A stretch of DNA of 18,680 nucleotides from Nitrospirota bacterium (GTDB lineage Bacteria > Nitrospirota > Nitrospiria > Nitrospirales > UBA8639), in contig QIDY01000315.1 in NCBI GenBank assembly GCA_003228495.1, forward strand, positions 1-18,680. Direction: 5' to 3'. A program made the position numbers and the translations under genes. The notes beneath the pieces were generated by a model. The model did not search any database. It was given only the letters and a program-made list of their open reading frames with translations, and was not told where the DNA came from. Position 1 is the first letter of the stretch. Every line of letters starts with the position of its first letter. Shown in pieces: positions 1 through 7,143 of the stretch.

Positions 1-7
1 GGTTGTC

Positions 8-1309
8 ATGATTATTCTGTCGAACATTCAAAAATTGTATGACGGGACGTCAGCTACGACTGAGGCCGTACACGAACGGATGGATGTTTGGATTGATGGG
101 GGCTTGATCAAGGCGGTGCAACCTCACAATCCCACGCATCCCCAAGGTTCGGAGGTGCAACGTGTTGACTGTTCTGCCTATACCGTGACGCCAGGCCTGA
201 TTGACTGTCATGGTCATGTGACGTTGTGGGGAGTTGGAAATGAGAATCTGGATCGTATGAATTCCCCGGAAGCACCATTTTGGGCTGAGCGAATTCTCTA
301 TCGCACATTAGTCCATGGCGGGGTCACGACACTCAGAGATGTTGGAGGGGCGACTCACGTCTTGAAGCGGCTGGTGGAGCAAGGAGTGTTACTAGGACCG
401 CGTTTGAAGCTGGCGATTTGCATGTTATCCACGACAGGGGGCCATGCCGATTTTCGGGGACCGGATCGCTGTTGTGGGGAATTGTCTCGTCTGTGGCCGG
501 CGGGTCCCGGGCGTCCTTCCAGCATCGTTGACGGACCATGGGAATGTCGAAAGCGAGTCAGAGAAATTGCGGCCTGTGGTGGAGATTTGGTGAAAATTTG
601 TGCCAGTCCTGGGGTCGTCTCACCAACCGATCATTTAGAGCATCGCGATTTTACCCTAGAAGAAATGGACGCAATGTGTGACGAAGCGGCTGGTCGTGGC
701 ATGTATGTGGCGGCGCATGCCCATAGTCACAGTGGGATTCGCTTAGCCATTGAGTCGGGCGTGAAAGATATTCAACATATTTCATTTATGGACGAAACCT
801 TAGCGGAACTTGCCTATGCCAAAGGCTGTAGGGTCACACCCACTTCCTGGGTAGGTCAGCGACTCCTGCAATCAGGCGAATTTAATGAATTTATTACATC
901 TAAAGTCCAAGCGGTGTCGGAAAGCCATGCGCGAGCGGTAAAGGTAGCTCACACGAGCGGGTTGAAATTATTGGTCGGGACGGATCCCGTATTGCCGGAT
1001 ATGCATGGACGGAATTATATGGAACTAGTCGCCTTGATTGAGGAAGGTGTCCCGCCTTTGACTGCGTGGTTTGGTGCGACTGGGTTGGCTGCAGACCAAC
1101 TTGGTTTAACTGACACGGGTACGTTGGCTGAGGGACGCCGTGCTGACCTTCTCGTTTGTCAGTCGGATGTTCTCGAAGACCCTTCTTTCTTTGATACCGG
1201 GGCTTTGGTGGAAGTGCTGAAAGATGGATGGGGCTATCGAAATGGATTGCCGGCTGTTCCTCAGCAAACCTATGGGAAGGCCATGGCCCATGCTCTGCAG
1301 GCCGATTGA
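8..1309 (+). CDS. Metal-dependent amidohydrolase (imidazolonepropionase/prolidase-like)
   Basis: A 433-residue cytoplasmic hydrolase of the amidohydrolase superfamily, which cleaves C-N or related bonds with one or two metal ions in a TIM barrel. Visible features in order: an N-terminal beta-sandwich strand region (NIQKLYDG), the metal-binding His-Gly-His at residues 68-70 after TPGLID, a probable carboxylated Lys196 in LVKICASPG, His237 in YVAAHAH, His257 in IQHISF, and catalytic Asp326 in LVGTDP. The C-terminus returns to the sandwich domain (GTLAEGRRADLLV). All metal ligands of the family are present, so it looks active. The set (HxH, Lys, two His, Asp) fits the imidazolonepropionase-like/Xaa-Pro dipeptidase branch, but the substrate cannot be read from sequence. 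The ATG lies 7 bases from the window edge, so no ribosome site can be judged and a start further upstream is possible. No partner gene nearby suggests a pathway. Confidence 0.88.
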   Translation: MIILSNIQKLYDGTSATTEAVHERMDVWIDGGLIKAVQPHNPTHPQGSEVQRVDCSAYTVTPGLIDCHGHVTLWGVGNENLDRMNSPEAPFWAERILYRTLVHGGVTTLRDVGGATHVLKRLVEQGVLLGPRLKLAICMLSTTGGHADFRGPDRCCGELSRLWPAGPGRPSSIVDGPWECRKRVREIAACGGDLVKICASPGVVSPTDHLEHRDFTLEEMDAMCDEAAGRGMYVAAHAHSHSGIRLAIESGVKDIQHISFMDETLAELAYAKGCRVTPTSWVGQRLLQSGEFNEFITSKVQAVSESHARAVKVAHTSGLKLLVGTDPVLPDMHGRNYMELVALIEEGVPPLTAWFGATGLAADQLGLTDTGTLAEGRRADLLVCQSDVLEDPSFFDTGALVEVLKDGWGYRNGLPAVPQQTYGKAMAHALQAD

Positions 1310-1341
1310 GCGGTATTTTAGGTTGAGGAGAGTATGGATTC

Positions 1342-1938
1342 TTATGATGCCTCATCCGTTTTGGGCGTTGGACCGATGTCTATTCCTGATTCGGTCGCTT
1401 CTTCCATGTCCACTACGAGTTCGCCTTTGGGGGAATAAAACCCTTGCCCGTCAATTTGCACAATCCCATTGCAATTATCTTGGAAGAACTCCAAGATCCA
1501 TCCGTTAAAATCATAGCCATCGTCGGAGATATCGTTTTTTACCATTTGAGTGGTCGCGATGAAATGGGATTTGCTAAGGAATTCCGTGGCAATTTGTGCT
1601 TCCACGTCGTCAAAGGCGGAAAGTCGGTTGGTAAACCCCGTCTTTTCAGTTTCGTAGACATCTTGGTAGGTGCCTCGATCCCGAATGCAAAAGAGACGAA
1701 TGGGCTTCCGCTCTCGATTGTAGCCTAATGAGATATGGACCCAATCCCAATCTTCTAATGCTTCCTGTTCCATTTTTGGAATCAAGGGGATTTGGTTTTT
1801 TGACTTGAGAAAATCCAATAGGAGTCGTAAGGGAGGGCTGTCTTCACGCGTACAAAATACCCGAGAATAGATTAGTTCTTCTTTCTGTTCCGTCTCGGAT
1901 TGCTGGGGAGAGGGGATAACCGGTAATTCTTTTCCCAT
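1342..1938 (-). CDS. Conserved-looking hypothetical protein, acidic, 198 aa
   Basis: I do not recognise this protein. It has no signal peptide, membrane helix or cysteine motif. The N-terminal 20 residues are polar and probably disordered. The middle (about 22-160) alternates charged and aromatic residues as in a soluble globular domain, with several Trp and Phe (DWDWVHISLGY, FNGWILEFFQD). The C-terminus is acidic (VVDMEEATES) and ends TDEAS. The ATG at 1938 is supported by GAGG 8 bases upstream on the minus strand. The ORF fills the space between an amidohydrolase that ends 32 bases away and the HU leader region, with no competing ORF of comparable quality, so it is probably a real gene. The convergent 1310-1341 gap shows no obvious terminator hairpin. 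No function is proposed. Confidence 0.7.
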   Translation of the reverse strand: MGKELPVIPSPQQSETEQKEELIYSRVFCTREDSPPLRLLLDFLKSKNQIPLIPKMEQEALEDWDWVHISLGYNRERKPIRLFCIRDRGTYQDVYETEKTGFTNRLSAFDDVEAQIATEFLSKSHFIATTQMVKNDISDDGYDFNGWILEFFQDNCNGIVQIDGQGFYSPKGELVVDMEEATESGIDIGPTPKTDEAS

Positions 1939-2262
1939 AATTCATGCCTCTTCTGAAAGTGGACTCCTTATTATTCTTGCGCGAACCCTTATCATCAGCC
2001 TACTTTACCTCGGGAAAAGCCAGGGCAGCAAGGCAAGATCTCCTATGAACGTATCATCAACCGAATTTTCCTCGCGCTAGGCTTGTTTTTTTTGTTGACA
2101 GTTTTTGAGTCTTTCGGTAGACTCTGCCGCCGTTGTTAGAAGGGGAACGCATGTTCCTGGCGTACCTTTACTGAAGGTCAAACAAGGCATCCCTTCCTTG
2201 AAATCCTGAAAAACTAAATGGTCAGTGTTACTAATCAATTCTAATGTGAGGAGGAGGACCGA
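1939..2262. other. 324-bp intergenic region: divergent leaders for the 198-aa gene and HU
   Basis: No credible gene lies here; the ORF running antisense through it continues into hupB and looks like a shadow. The region holds the HU promoter near 2095-2123 and about 130 bases of HU leader. The leader has two small inverted repeats: ACCTT/AAGGT at 2164-2178 and CAAGG/CCTTG at 2183-2200. A purine-rich GAGGAGGA at 2250-2257 is the ribosome site for the ATG at 2263. The hairpins are only 5 bp each, so any regulatory role is speculative. I see no convincing promoter for the leftward gene. Confidence 0.5.
2095..2123 (+). promoter_or_regulatory. Putative sigma70-type promoter for the HU gene
   Basis: A perfect -35 hexamer TTGACA (2095-2100) is followed by exactly 17 bases and TAGACT (2118-2123), which matches TATAAT at four of six positions. 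Transcription would start near 2130, giving a leader of about 130 bases before the HU start codon. This is a match to the general bacterial consensus; the start site is not demonstrated. Confidence 0.55.
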
Positions 2263-2553
2263 ATGGGAAAATCTATGACGAAGTCGCAGATTGCTGATCA
2301 CATTGCAAAAAAAGCGGATATCACTAAGAAAACCGCTACGCAAATTCTTGATGATTTTGCGGCTTTGGCCCACAAAGAAGCCAAGAATGCGTTTGTGGTT
2401 CCAGGAATTGGGAAGCTTGTGCTTGCGCATCGGAAGGCCAGAATGGGTCGAAATCCACAAACTGGCGCGGCAATCAAGATTCCTGCCAAAAAAGTGGTAA
2501 AGTTCAGAGTGGCCAAGGCGGCGAAGGATGCCATTCTTGGCGTAAAAAAGTAA
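2263..2553 (+). CDS. hupB: HU-family nucleoid DNA-binding protein
   Basis: A 96-residue HU/IHF-family protein, which dimerises and bends DNA to compact the nucleoid. The N-terminal helical dimerisation body (residues about 5-45, KSQIADHIAKKADITKKTA) is followed by the VPGIGKL turn (46-52) and the flexible DNA-gripping arm. The arm carries the family signature RNPQTG at 63-68, with Pro65 as the intercalating residue. The C-terminus is lysine-rich (AKAAKDAILGVKK). Length is normal for HU. The ATG at 2263 is chosen because GAGGAGGA ends five bases upstream; an internal ATG at codon 5 is a less likely alternative. The gene appears to stand alone, with its own promoter and a strong terminator. The lack of an obvious partner chain suggests a homodimeric HU, but IHF-like specificity cannot be excluded from sequence. 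The symbol is by family only. Confidence 0.93.
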   Translation: MGKSMTKSQIADHIAKKADITKKTATQILDDFAALAHKEAKNAFVVPGIGKLVLAHRKARMGRNPQTGAAIKIPAKKVVKFRVAKAAKDAILGVKK

Positions 2554-2644
2554 TAGAAGTGAAAAATTCCTTGCTAAACTTTTAGTGGTAGAATCTGGCG
2601 GTCTTGCATTTCAGAGTCTGACATAGGCTATCCGTCATACAGTT

Positions 2645-2680
2645 AAAAAAAGAGGGCCACTTATCTGGCCCTCTTTTTTT
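2645..2680. terminator. Bidirectional Rho-independent terminator
   Basis: A perfect 9-bp stem, AGAGGGCCA (2651-2659) pairing with TGGCCCTCT (2666-2674), encloses a 6-base loop. It is flanked by six to seven A on the left and seven T on the right, so it works as a stem plus U-tract in both directions. It lies between the convergent HU gene and the ThiS/MoaD-like gene and probably serves both. Confidence 0.9.
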
Positions 2681-2722
2681 GTCTTTCTTTCCTGTTTCGC
2701 GTTTCCAATGCGTCTCTGCCGT

Positions 2723-2998
2723 CTAATACATGGCCGGGGTCAATCCGCTGCGTCCCAGACCGTCGTGGGCAACAATGTTGACCTCATCGCCGTCGTAGAC
2801 CTTGGTGGCTTCATTAGCAATACGCTTGTTGACCGTGACCATCACTTTCTTTTCCTTGAAAAGTTGAAAAATTTCTCGCAACGGCTTGCCTTGCCTTCGG
2901 ATGAGTTGTTTGATAGTGATTGATTCTGAAATTTCGCATCCCAATGCACGTTCGCCCTCGCTGGTTTGCAAATCCCCCATTAATGTGATGGTAACCAT
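2723..2998 (-). CDS. ThiS/MoaD-like beta-grasp (ubiquitin-fold) protein without C-terminal Gly-Gly
   Basis: A 91-residue small protein with the beta-grasp layout of ThiS/MoaD sulphur carriers: first strand VTITLMGD (2-9), helix ITIKQLIRR (28-35), central strand KVMVTVNKRIAN (51-62), and the diagnostic GDEVNIV (70-76) before the tail. ThiS and MoaD normally end in Gly-Gly, which is adenylated and thiocarboxylated. Here the tail runs on as HDGLGRSGLTPAMY with no terminal Gly-Gly, so ordinary sulphur-carrier activity is doubtful unless the tail is trimmed. The stop codon is unambiguous and reading the other frames does not restore Gly-Gly. The ribosome site is weak (AGAAAG). Neighbours give no thiamine or molybdopterin context. 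It shares the strong bidirectional terminator with the HU gene. The fold call is fairly sure; the function is not. Confidence 0.78.
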   Translation of the reverse strand: MVTITLMGDLQTSEGERALGCEISESITIKQLIRRQGKPLREIFQLFKEKKVMVTVNKRIANEATKVYDGDEVNIVAHDGLGRSGLTPAMY

Positions 2999-3090
2999 AG
3001 AATTTTCTTTCTATAAAATTTAAAGATTAAGGCTTTGTTCTTGCCGCCAGGTGCAGGTGTAACTTTCCCCTATGAAAACGAAGTTTTGGG

Positions 3091-3906
3091 TTAGGGCACA
3101 AGGGCTATGACTCGCACAGGTCCTCCAGTCCCACCTTTGATCTTCATGGGCAGCGCAGTGATTGACGCTCCTAGAGGGGGTAATCGCTCCAGCTGGGCCA
3201 CATTTTCTATGGCAAAACGATTCGCTTGCCCAAGGACCTGATGCGCCTGAAAGGTTTTTGATTGCCCTGGGTCAATGCTGGCTGTGTCAATTCCAATTCC
3301 GACAATGGCTCGTTGGTTTACTAAAAAGGAAACCGCTTCAGCTGAAAACCCCGGAAAATGCAGGGTCGTGGAATCATGTGGGGTGAGACTGCCAAGGTAA
3401 CGAGAAGTGTCTGGCCAAAATTGGCCCCAGCCGGTCAAGAGAAAAACGATAGAGTTCCTTGGAATGGACCCGTGTTGCCCTTCCCATTGTGCGATATCTT
3501 CTACGCGAAGCGTATAATCTGGATTCGAACTGGCTTGAGATCGGATATCCAAGACGATAGCCTCGGCCGTTAAATGGGTTAAAGGAATTTCATCGACACT
3601 CCAACCAAATTCCGCAAAATGTAAGGGGGCATCGAGGTGTGTTCCCCCATGTTCCGATGCCGAAAAAACTCCTGAAGCATACCAGTATCCTTGGTGGGTA
3701 TGACCCCAACTCGATTTTTCCCAATGAAAAGGCTGGTTATTTGGCCAATAGATCGTGTGTTCATCGAAAGGATAGGTCAGATCCACGAGGGTTCCGGTAG
3801 AATGTTTTGTTGATTGACAACCTTCTATGGAGATAAGGCTCATCAGAATGCCTATAAAGGAAATCCAGCATAATATTGGGTGATGGGAAATTTGGATAGA
3901 AAACAT
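3091..3906 (-). CDS. Exported cyclase/kynurenine formamidase-like hydrolase, probable lipoprotein
   Basis: A 271-residue protein of the cyclase family (Pfam PF04199), zinc hydrolases that include bacterial kynurenine formamidase. The metal motif His86-x-Gly-Thr-His90-x-Asp92-x-Pro-x-His96 is complete. The later conserved His222 and Glu234 sit 12 residues apart, as in KynB-type enzymes, so the active site appears intact. The N-terminus has a hydrophobic segment (about 10-27) ending at Cys30 in SIEGC, which suggests a lipid-modified secreted protein. The lipobox is imperfect (Glu at -2) and the n-region lacks Lys/Arg, so a plain membrane anchor is possible. The ATG at 3906 has AGGA nine bases upstream. 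No kynurenine or tryptophan genes are nearby, so the substrate is unknown; export outside the cytoplasm argues against a standard kynurenine-pathway role. Confidence 0.85.
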   Translation of the reverse strand: MFSIQISHHPILCWISFIGILMSLISIEGCQSTKHSTGTLVDLTYPFDEHTIYWPNNQPFHWEKSSWGHTHQGYWYASGVFSASEHGGTHLDAPLHFAEFGWSVDEIPLTHLTAEAIVLDIRSQASSNPDYTLRVEDIAQWEGQHGSIPRNSIVFLLTGWGQFWPDTSRYLGSLTPHDSTTLHFPGFSAEAVSFLVNQRAIVGIGIDTASIDPGQSKTFQAHQVLGQANRFAIENVAQLERLPPLGASITALPMKIKGGTGGPVRVIALVP

Positions 3907-4069
3907 GGGGGAAATCCTAACAAGTCGATCAGGGATCCAGCAATGAGAGGTGACTATCCAACAAGTCTTTGTCCTCTTTTCCGAAAGTGCGGGTAAGAGG
4001 AGAATGTGGAATCAACATATGAAACGTGGTAAACAATCAGTTAACCTTGGAGCTGAAAGGTTTGGTGAT

Positions 4070-4318
4070 ATGTATAAAATCATTATCATATTAATTCTTC
4101 TTATCATCCTGTTCTACATGGCACGGCGTGCGGCTCGGGTGTGGATAGAATCTAAGCCTGAAGAGGCGGCCCCAGGGAAGGATGTCATGGTTCAAGATCC
4201 TGTGTGTAAAGTCTATGTGACTGCGGGAAGTGCTATTGTCGAAGAGGTGAGTGGGCAGCGGTATTATTTCTGTAGCCAGGATTGCGCGAAACACTTCAGG
4301 CGTGAAGGCCAGAAATAG
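4070..4318 (+). CDS. Small membrane-anchored YHS-type metal-binding protein (PP0621-like)
   Basis: An 82-residue protein with an N-terminal membrane helix (residues 3-17, rich in Ile/Leu), a basic stop-transfer stretch (ARRAAR), and a short C-terminal domain of the YHS/TRASH kind. The domain has Cys46 in DPVCKVYV, then YYFCSQDC with Cys68 and Cys72, and KHF. Such domains bind metal through cysteines and occur in metal-handling proteins. The reading frame is open from a GTG at 3950, and in-frame ATGs lie at 4004 and 4019. The ATG at 4070 is preferred because the hydrophobic helix begins at once and GAAAGG lies about nine bases upstream; the extra 40 residues would be atypical. It faces arsS tail to tail. 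A role in metal or sulphur chemistry near the arsenic genes is possible but unsupported. Confidence 0.72.
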   Translation: MYKIIIILILLIILFYMARRAARVWIESKPEEAAPGKDVMVQDPVCKVYVTAGSAIVEEVSGQRYYFCSQDCAKHFRREGQK

Positions 4319-4391
4319 GATGAAAAGACAGCAGTTGTGAAGTGGTCGAAGAAAAATGGTTGAAAACTATGAGAACACCAGGGAGGAAAAC

Positions 4392-5402
4392 TTAAGCAAT
4401 GGCCCCGCCGCAGGATGACCCGGACCCAGCTGTGCACCCAAAGCAATGTGAACCTACCACGATACGCCGATCCTCTAAGGTTGCGGTATTGAAATCTCCG
4501 ATCCATTGTGGGGAATTGTTCTGAAGTGGTAATTCCAGCATTTGATTGAAATCACAGTCAAACAAGCGCCCGTCCCATCCCACGCTGATTAACGACCGGC
4601 ACATGAGATCTTCAACTGTGGCGTTGTTGAAGCTATTGACCAATAGGGTGTAGTAGGAGTCGATTTGCCCGGATTCGCGTAAATCATCCAGGAAGCGACT
4701 AATCGGCATATTCGTAATGGTCAGCAGTCGATTGAACTGGATTCCATACCGACTCATCAGCTCTTCTTTATAGTTCTGTTCAAGATCACGTTGTGAGGGA
4801 GGAAGCGAGGGGCCAAGTGGGTTGTACACCAGGTGTAGCCGTAGCCCGGTCCCTTCTTTACCATACCCAAGATTGTTCAACGTTTGGAGGGCGGTGATGC
4901 TTCGATTGAAGACACCTTTCCCACGTTGCTGGTCGACATTGGCTTCCAGATAACAAGGGAGGGATGCGATGATTTCGACCTCATGCTCAGCTAAGAACTC
5001 AGGAAGGTGCGATTTCCCTTTCACATAAAATACGGTCAGATTGCATCGGTCAATGACATTTCGATCGCGAACCCGGCATTGTCGAACCAGATACTCGAAA
5101 TGGGGATTCATTTCTGGAGCCCCACCGGTGATGTCTACCGTTGAAATCTCCGGAGCCTGATCCAGAGCGGCTAAGATCTGGTCAATCGTGGCCTTTGTCA
5201 TACTTTCCGTGCGCTGGGGCCCAGCATCTACATGACAGTGGTGACAGGTTTGGTTGCAGACTTTTCCCATATTCACTTGAAGGGTAGATATGGACTTGGC
5301 CGTGAGCGGGCCATGCCCCTGCGTTGCTAACGTGTCCTCAAAGGACAGCGTTTGTAAGGTTAGGGATGGAGATGATACGAGAGGAATGGGAGAATGAGGC
5401 AT
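4392..5402 (-). CDS. arsS: Arsenosugar-biosynthesis-type radical SAM/Cys-rich protein ArsS
   Basis: A 336-residue radical SAM enzyme. The 4Fe-4S/SAM motif is Cys49-x3-Cys53-x2-Cys56 (CNQTCHHC), followed by the Gly-rich SAM-binding TGGAPE. The C-terminal Cys-rich domain carries conserved cysteines (LMCRSL, LFDCDF) and ends with Cys320, Cys323 and Cys331 in CFGCTAGSGSSCGG, probably binding an auxiliary cluster. This layout matches the radical SAM/Cys-rich family (DUF3641 C-terminus) that includes ArsS. ArsS is known to attach a 5'-deoxyadenosyl group to methylated arsenic during arsenosugar formation. The assignment is strengthened by arsM 120 bases upstream on the same strand. No clear ribosome site precedes the ATG, and a co-transcript with arsM is likely. 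Other members of the family have unknown substrates, so the precise product is an inference. Confidence 0.85.
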   Translation of the reverse strand: MPHSPIPLVSSPSLTLQTLSFEDTLATQGHGPLTAKSISTLQVNMGKVCNQTCHHCHVDAGPQRTESMTKATIDQILAALDQAPEISTVDITGGAPEMNPHFEYLVRQCRVRDRNVIDRCNLTVFYVKGKSHLPEFLAEHEVEIIASLPCYLEANVDQQRGKGVFNRSITALQTLNNLGYGKEGTGLRLHLVYNPLGPSLPPSQRDLEQNYKEELMSRYGIQFNRLLTITNMPISRFLDDLRESGQIDSYYTLLVNSFNNATVEDLMCRSLISVGWDGRLFDCDFNQMLELPLQNNSPQWIGDFNTATLEDRRIVVGSHCFGCTAGSGSSCGGAIA

Positions 5403-5522
5403 ATTGATCGATCAGTTGTCGAAAAGCACGAATGCGATAATGTTCATTTTAGGCGAAAAGACAATGTGATCTGCCTCAAACCGACACAACCACTGTAGAT
5501 CAACCTAATCTCGGACAGTCTC

Positions 5523-6731
5523 TTAGCAACATTCAGTTGATGTACCACAAATCACGGGGTTAGCCGTCACGGCTTCCCTGGCTCGATTGATGAGACCAAA
5601 TGCAGATTGATACTTGGGGTGCTCCAATACCTTCAATGTTTTCGAGCAGATTTCCAAGGGTTCACCGGATAGGTAGGTATGATCGTCATCATCGCTGACG
5701 GACAGAAAGGGACCCATCAGGACGGCAAAATTGCCTTCCCAAATACACGGAGCTTCCTCTGGAAGCACGGTGAGCCATTGCGGATCCTGGTTTGTCAGAG
5801 CAACGGGGTGGTCAGCGAGCGTAAAATAGTCTTTATACGGTTGCAAGGCCAACAGATTGACGGTCTGTTCGTCGATTTGTTGGGGCTCCCCACGGTGGAA
5901 TATTGTGCCTAACTCATCCGTGGCTTGAGAGAAGGGGCCGGTGAACGTGGCAAAGATCGGAGAAGAAGGCAAAGGGGTGTTGGCTTTTTTGTATCCCGTC
6001 AGCGTCACGGAAATGAAATGAATCCCATCGATAACTCTCCAGGGAATCACGGTAACCTGGTGCAAACCCCGAAAGCCGGCTTCTCGCAATCCGCCCCAAT
6101 AGTCTTTAACGGTTAACGAGCCGGATAAACAATCTCCCCATTTCTCGCTATCGTGAATCAAGTACTGAGGAATAGGTTGATCGGCTACAATATCCGAGAT
6201 CGTAAACCGTCCACCCGGATGAAGGACGCGAAACATTTCCTGGAACACTTTCTTTTTGTCAGGAGCCAGGTTGATGACGCAATTAGAGATAATCAGATCC
6301 ACGTGATCGTTTTCTACCGGCATGGCATCGGCAAACCCTTTTCTAAAATCCACGTTAGAAGTCGGGTAGCCTAGGTTCTTGGCGACGGTTGGGGCGTGAG
6401 TGCGGGCGAGCAACAACATTTCATCCGTCATGTCAATCCCAATGACTTTACCGGTTGTCCCGACTCTACGCGACGCTTCAAAGCAGTCGATGCCTCCTCC
6501 AGAGCCAATGTCCAGCACTACTTCACCGGGCTGAACGGTTGAGAGCCCGACCGGTGTGCCGCAGCCATATGAGACTTTTAGCACAGCCTCGGGGATAAAT
6601 TGCCCTAAATCCTCATGGTTGTAGCCGGTAGGGCAGCACATTTGTTCCCCGTTTGTGACAGCTTTGGCATAGCGTTGGCTGACGGATTGAGTAATGGAAT
6701 TTTTCTGGTCGTCTAGAATGTCATTGGCCAT
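5523..6731 (-). CDS. arsM: Arsenite S-adenosylmethionine methyltransferase ArsM
   Basis: A 402-residue cytoplasmic enzyme that methylates trivalent arsenic with SAM. Counted from the ATG at 6731, the Rossmann SAM site is VVLDIGSGGGID (71-82). Cysteines matching the arsenic-binding set of characterised ArsM are Cys57 (YGCGTP), Cys83 (GIDCFEA), Cys151 (ISNCVINL) and Cys201 (WGDCLSG). A CC pair lies at 32-33 and the protein ends in a free ECC tail. The extra C-terminal domain (about 230-402) is typical of the longer ArsM forms paired with arsS. The ORF is open to a TTG at 6797, but ATG 6731 is preferred: GAGG lies five bases upstream, and a good promoter (-10 at 6787-6792) overlaps the upstream extension. 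Immediately downstream is arsS, so the pair probably makes methylated arsenicals that ArsS modifies further. Confidence 0.9.
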   Translation of the reverse strand: MANDILDDQKNSITQSVSQRYAKAVTNGEQMCCPTGYNHEDLGQFIPEAVLKVSYGCGTPVGLSTVQPGEVVLDIGSGGGIDCFEASRRVGTTGKVIGIDMTDEMLLLARTHAPTVAKNLGYPTSNVDFRKGFADAMPVENDHVDLIISNCVINLAPDKKKVFQEMFRVLHPGGRFTISDIVADQPIPQYLIHDSEKWGDCLSGSLTVKDYWGGLREAGFRGLHQVTVIPWRVIDGIHFISVTLTGYKKANTPLPSSPIFATFTGPFSQATDELGTIFHRGEPQQIDEQTVNLLALQPYKDYFTLADHPVALTNQDPQWLTVLPEEAPCIWEGNFAVLMGPFLSVSDDDDHTYLSGEPLEICSKTLKVLEHPKYQSAFGLINRAREAVTANPVICGTSTECC

Positions 6732-6786
6732 AGCACCCTCATCGAGAATGTTGGGGAGATCTAAAGAAATATTCCTAAGCACGCAA

Positions 6787-6816
6787 TCTATAAACAAATT
6801 ACGCTAAAAAGGTCAA
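6787..6816 (-). promoter_or_regulatory. Putative promoter for arsM-arsS
   Basis: On the minus strand, TTGACC (6811-6816, five of six matches to the -35 consensus) is followed by 18 bases and TATAGA (6787-6792, four of six). Transcription would begin near 6780, upstream of the ATG at 6731 but inside the longer TTG-initiated frame. This favours the shorter ArsM. It is a consensus match only. Confidence 0.45.
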
Positions 6817-7052
6817 ATGATTCCACGACGATAAGTCTTGATACATGAAAAAATGTTACATAAATTTGAGAACATCTTGTGGAAACTAACGGGAAATCCA
6901 GGTATGTAAACGGAGAATGAACAAATGTGACTCTTGAGAAGGACATAGCAGATTAGGGAGAATAACTGAAGGAAAGAGCATTCTCTTAGAGAGAAATTTC
7001 AGCAATGATGCCTCGGAAGATCATTGAATCTACAGGTATTTTTGGGGAATTC

Positions 7053-7080
7053 TTGAGGTATCGACCTTGCTTAATATTAT
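7053..7080 (+). promoter_or_regulatory. Possible promoter for the zinc-ribbon gene
   Basis: TTGAGG (7053-7058) and TATTAT (7075-7080) are separated by 16 bases, giving four and five matches to the consensus hexamers. The predicted start is about 55 bases before the ATG at 7144. The region is AT-rich, so a chance match is quite possible. Confidence 0.3.
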
Positions 7081-7143
7081 GTAGAAAAGGTATTACTAAT
7101 CTGTCAGTTCATTGGATGTTAATAGAACGGAGAATTTATCACG

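Larger units (their letters stand above)
6732..7143. other. 412-bp divergent intergenic region between arsM and the zinc-ribbon gene
   Basis: No gene is supported here. The left part holds the arsM leader and promoter (6787-6816) and, upstream of it, AT-rich inverted sequence ACAT-GAAAAA-ATGT at 6843-6856 that could be an operator. The right part has a perfect 6-bp hairpin TTCTCT-TAG-AGAGAA at 6981-6995 without a T-tract, and a possible promoter for the rightward gene at 7053-7080. An open frame from 7005 runs into the zinc-ribbon gene in another frame and is not considered coding. Confidence 0.5.

Noticed and set aside
900..1355. 151-residue ORF on the minus strand inside the amidohydrolase gene
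   Set aside because: It is antisense to a well-conserved gene, rich in Pro/His/Arg/Gln, with no recognisable motif: a shadow frame.
2077..2460. 127-residue minus-strand ORF over the HU leader and gene
   Set aside because: It overlaps the HU promoter, leader and coding region and has no family features.
3950..4069. Longer start (GTG 3950) for the YHS-type protein
   Set aside because: It would put 40 polar residues before the membrane helix; the ATG at 4070 gives the usual short architecture.
6732..6797. N-terminal extension of ArsM starting at a TTG (6797)
   Set aside because: The proposed promoter lies inside it, and the ATG at 6731 has a proper GAGG five bases upstream and matches the family N-terminus.
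6981..6995. Perfect hairpin TTCTCT-TAG-AGAGAA as a terminator
   Set aside because: The stem is short and AT-rich with no T-tract after it, and no gene ends nearby.
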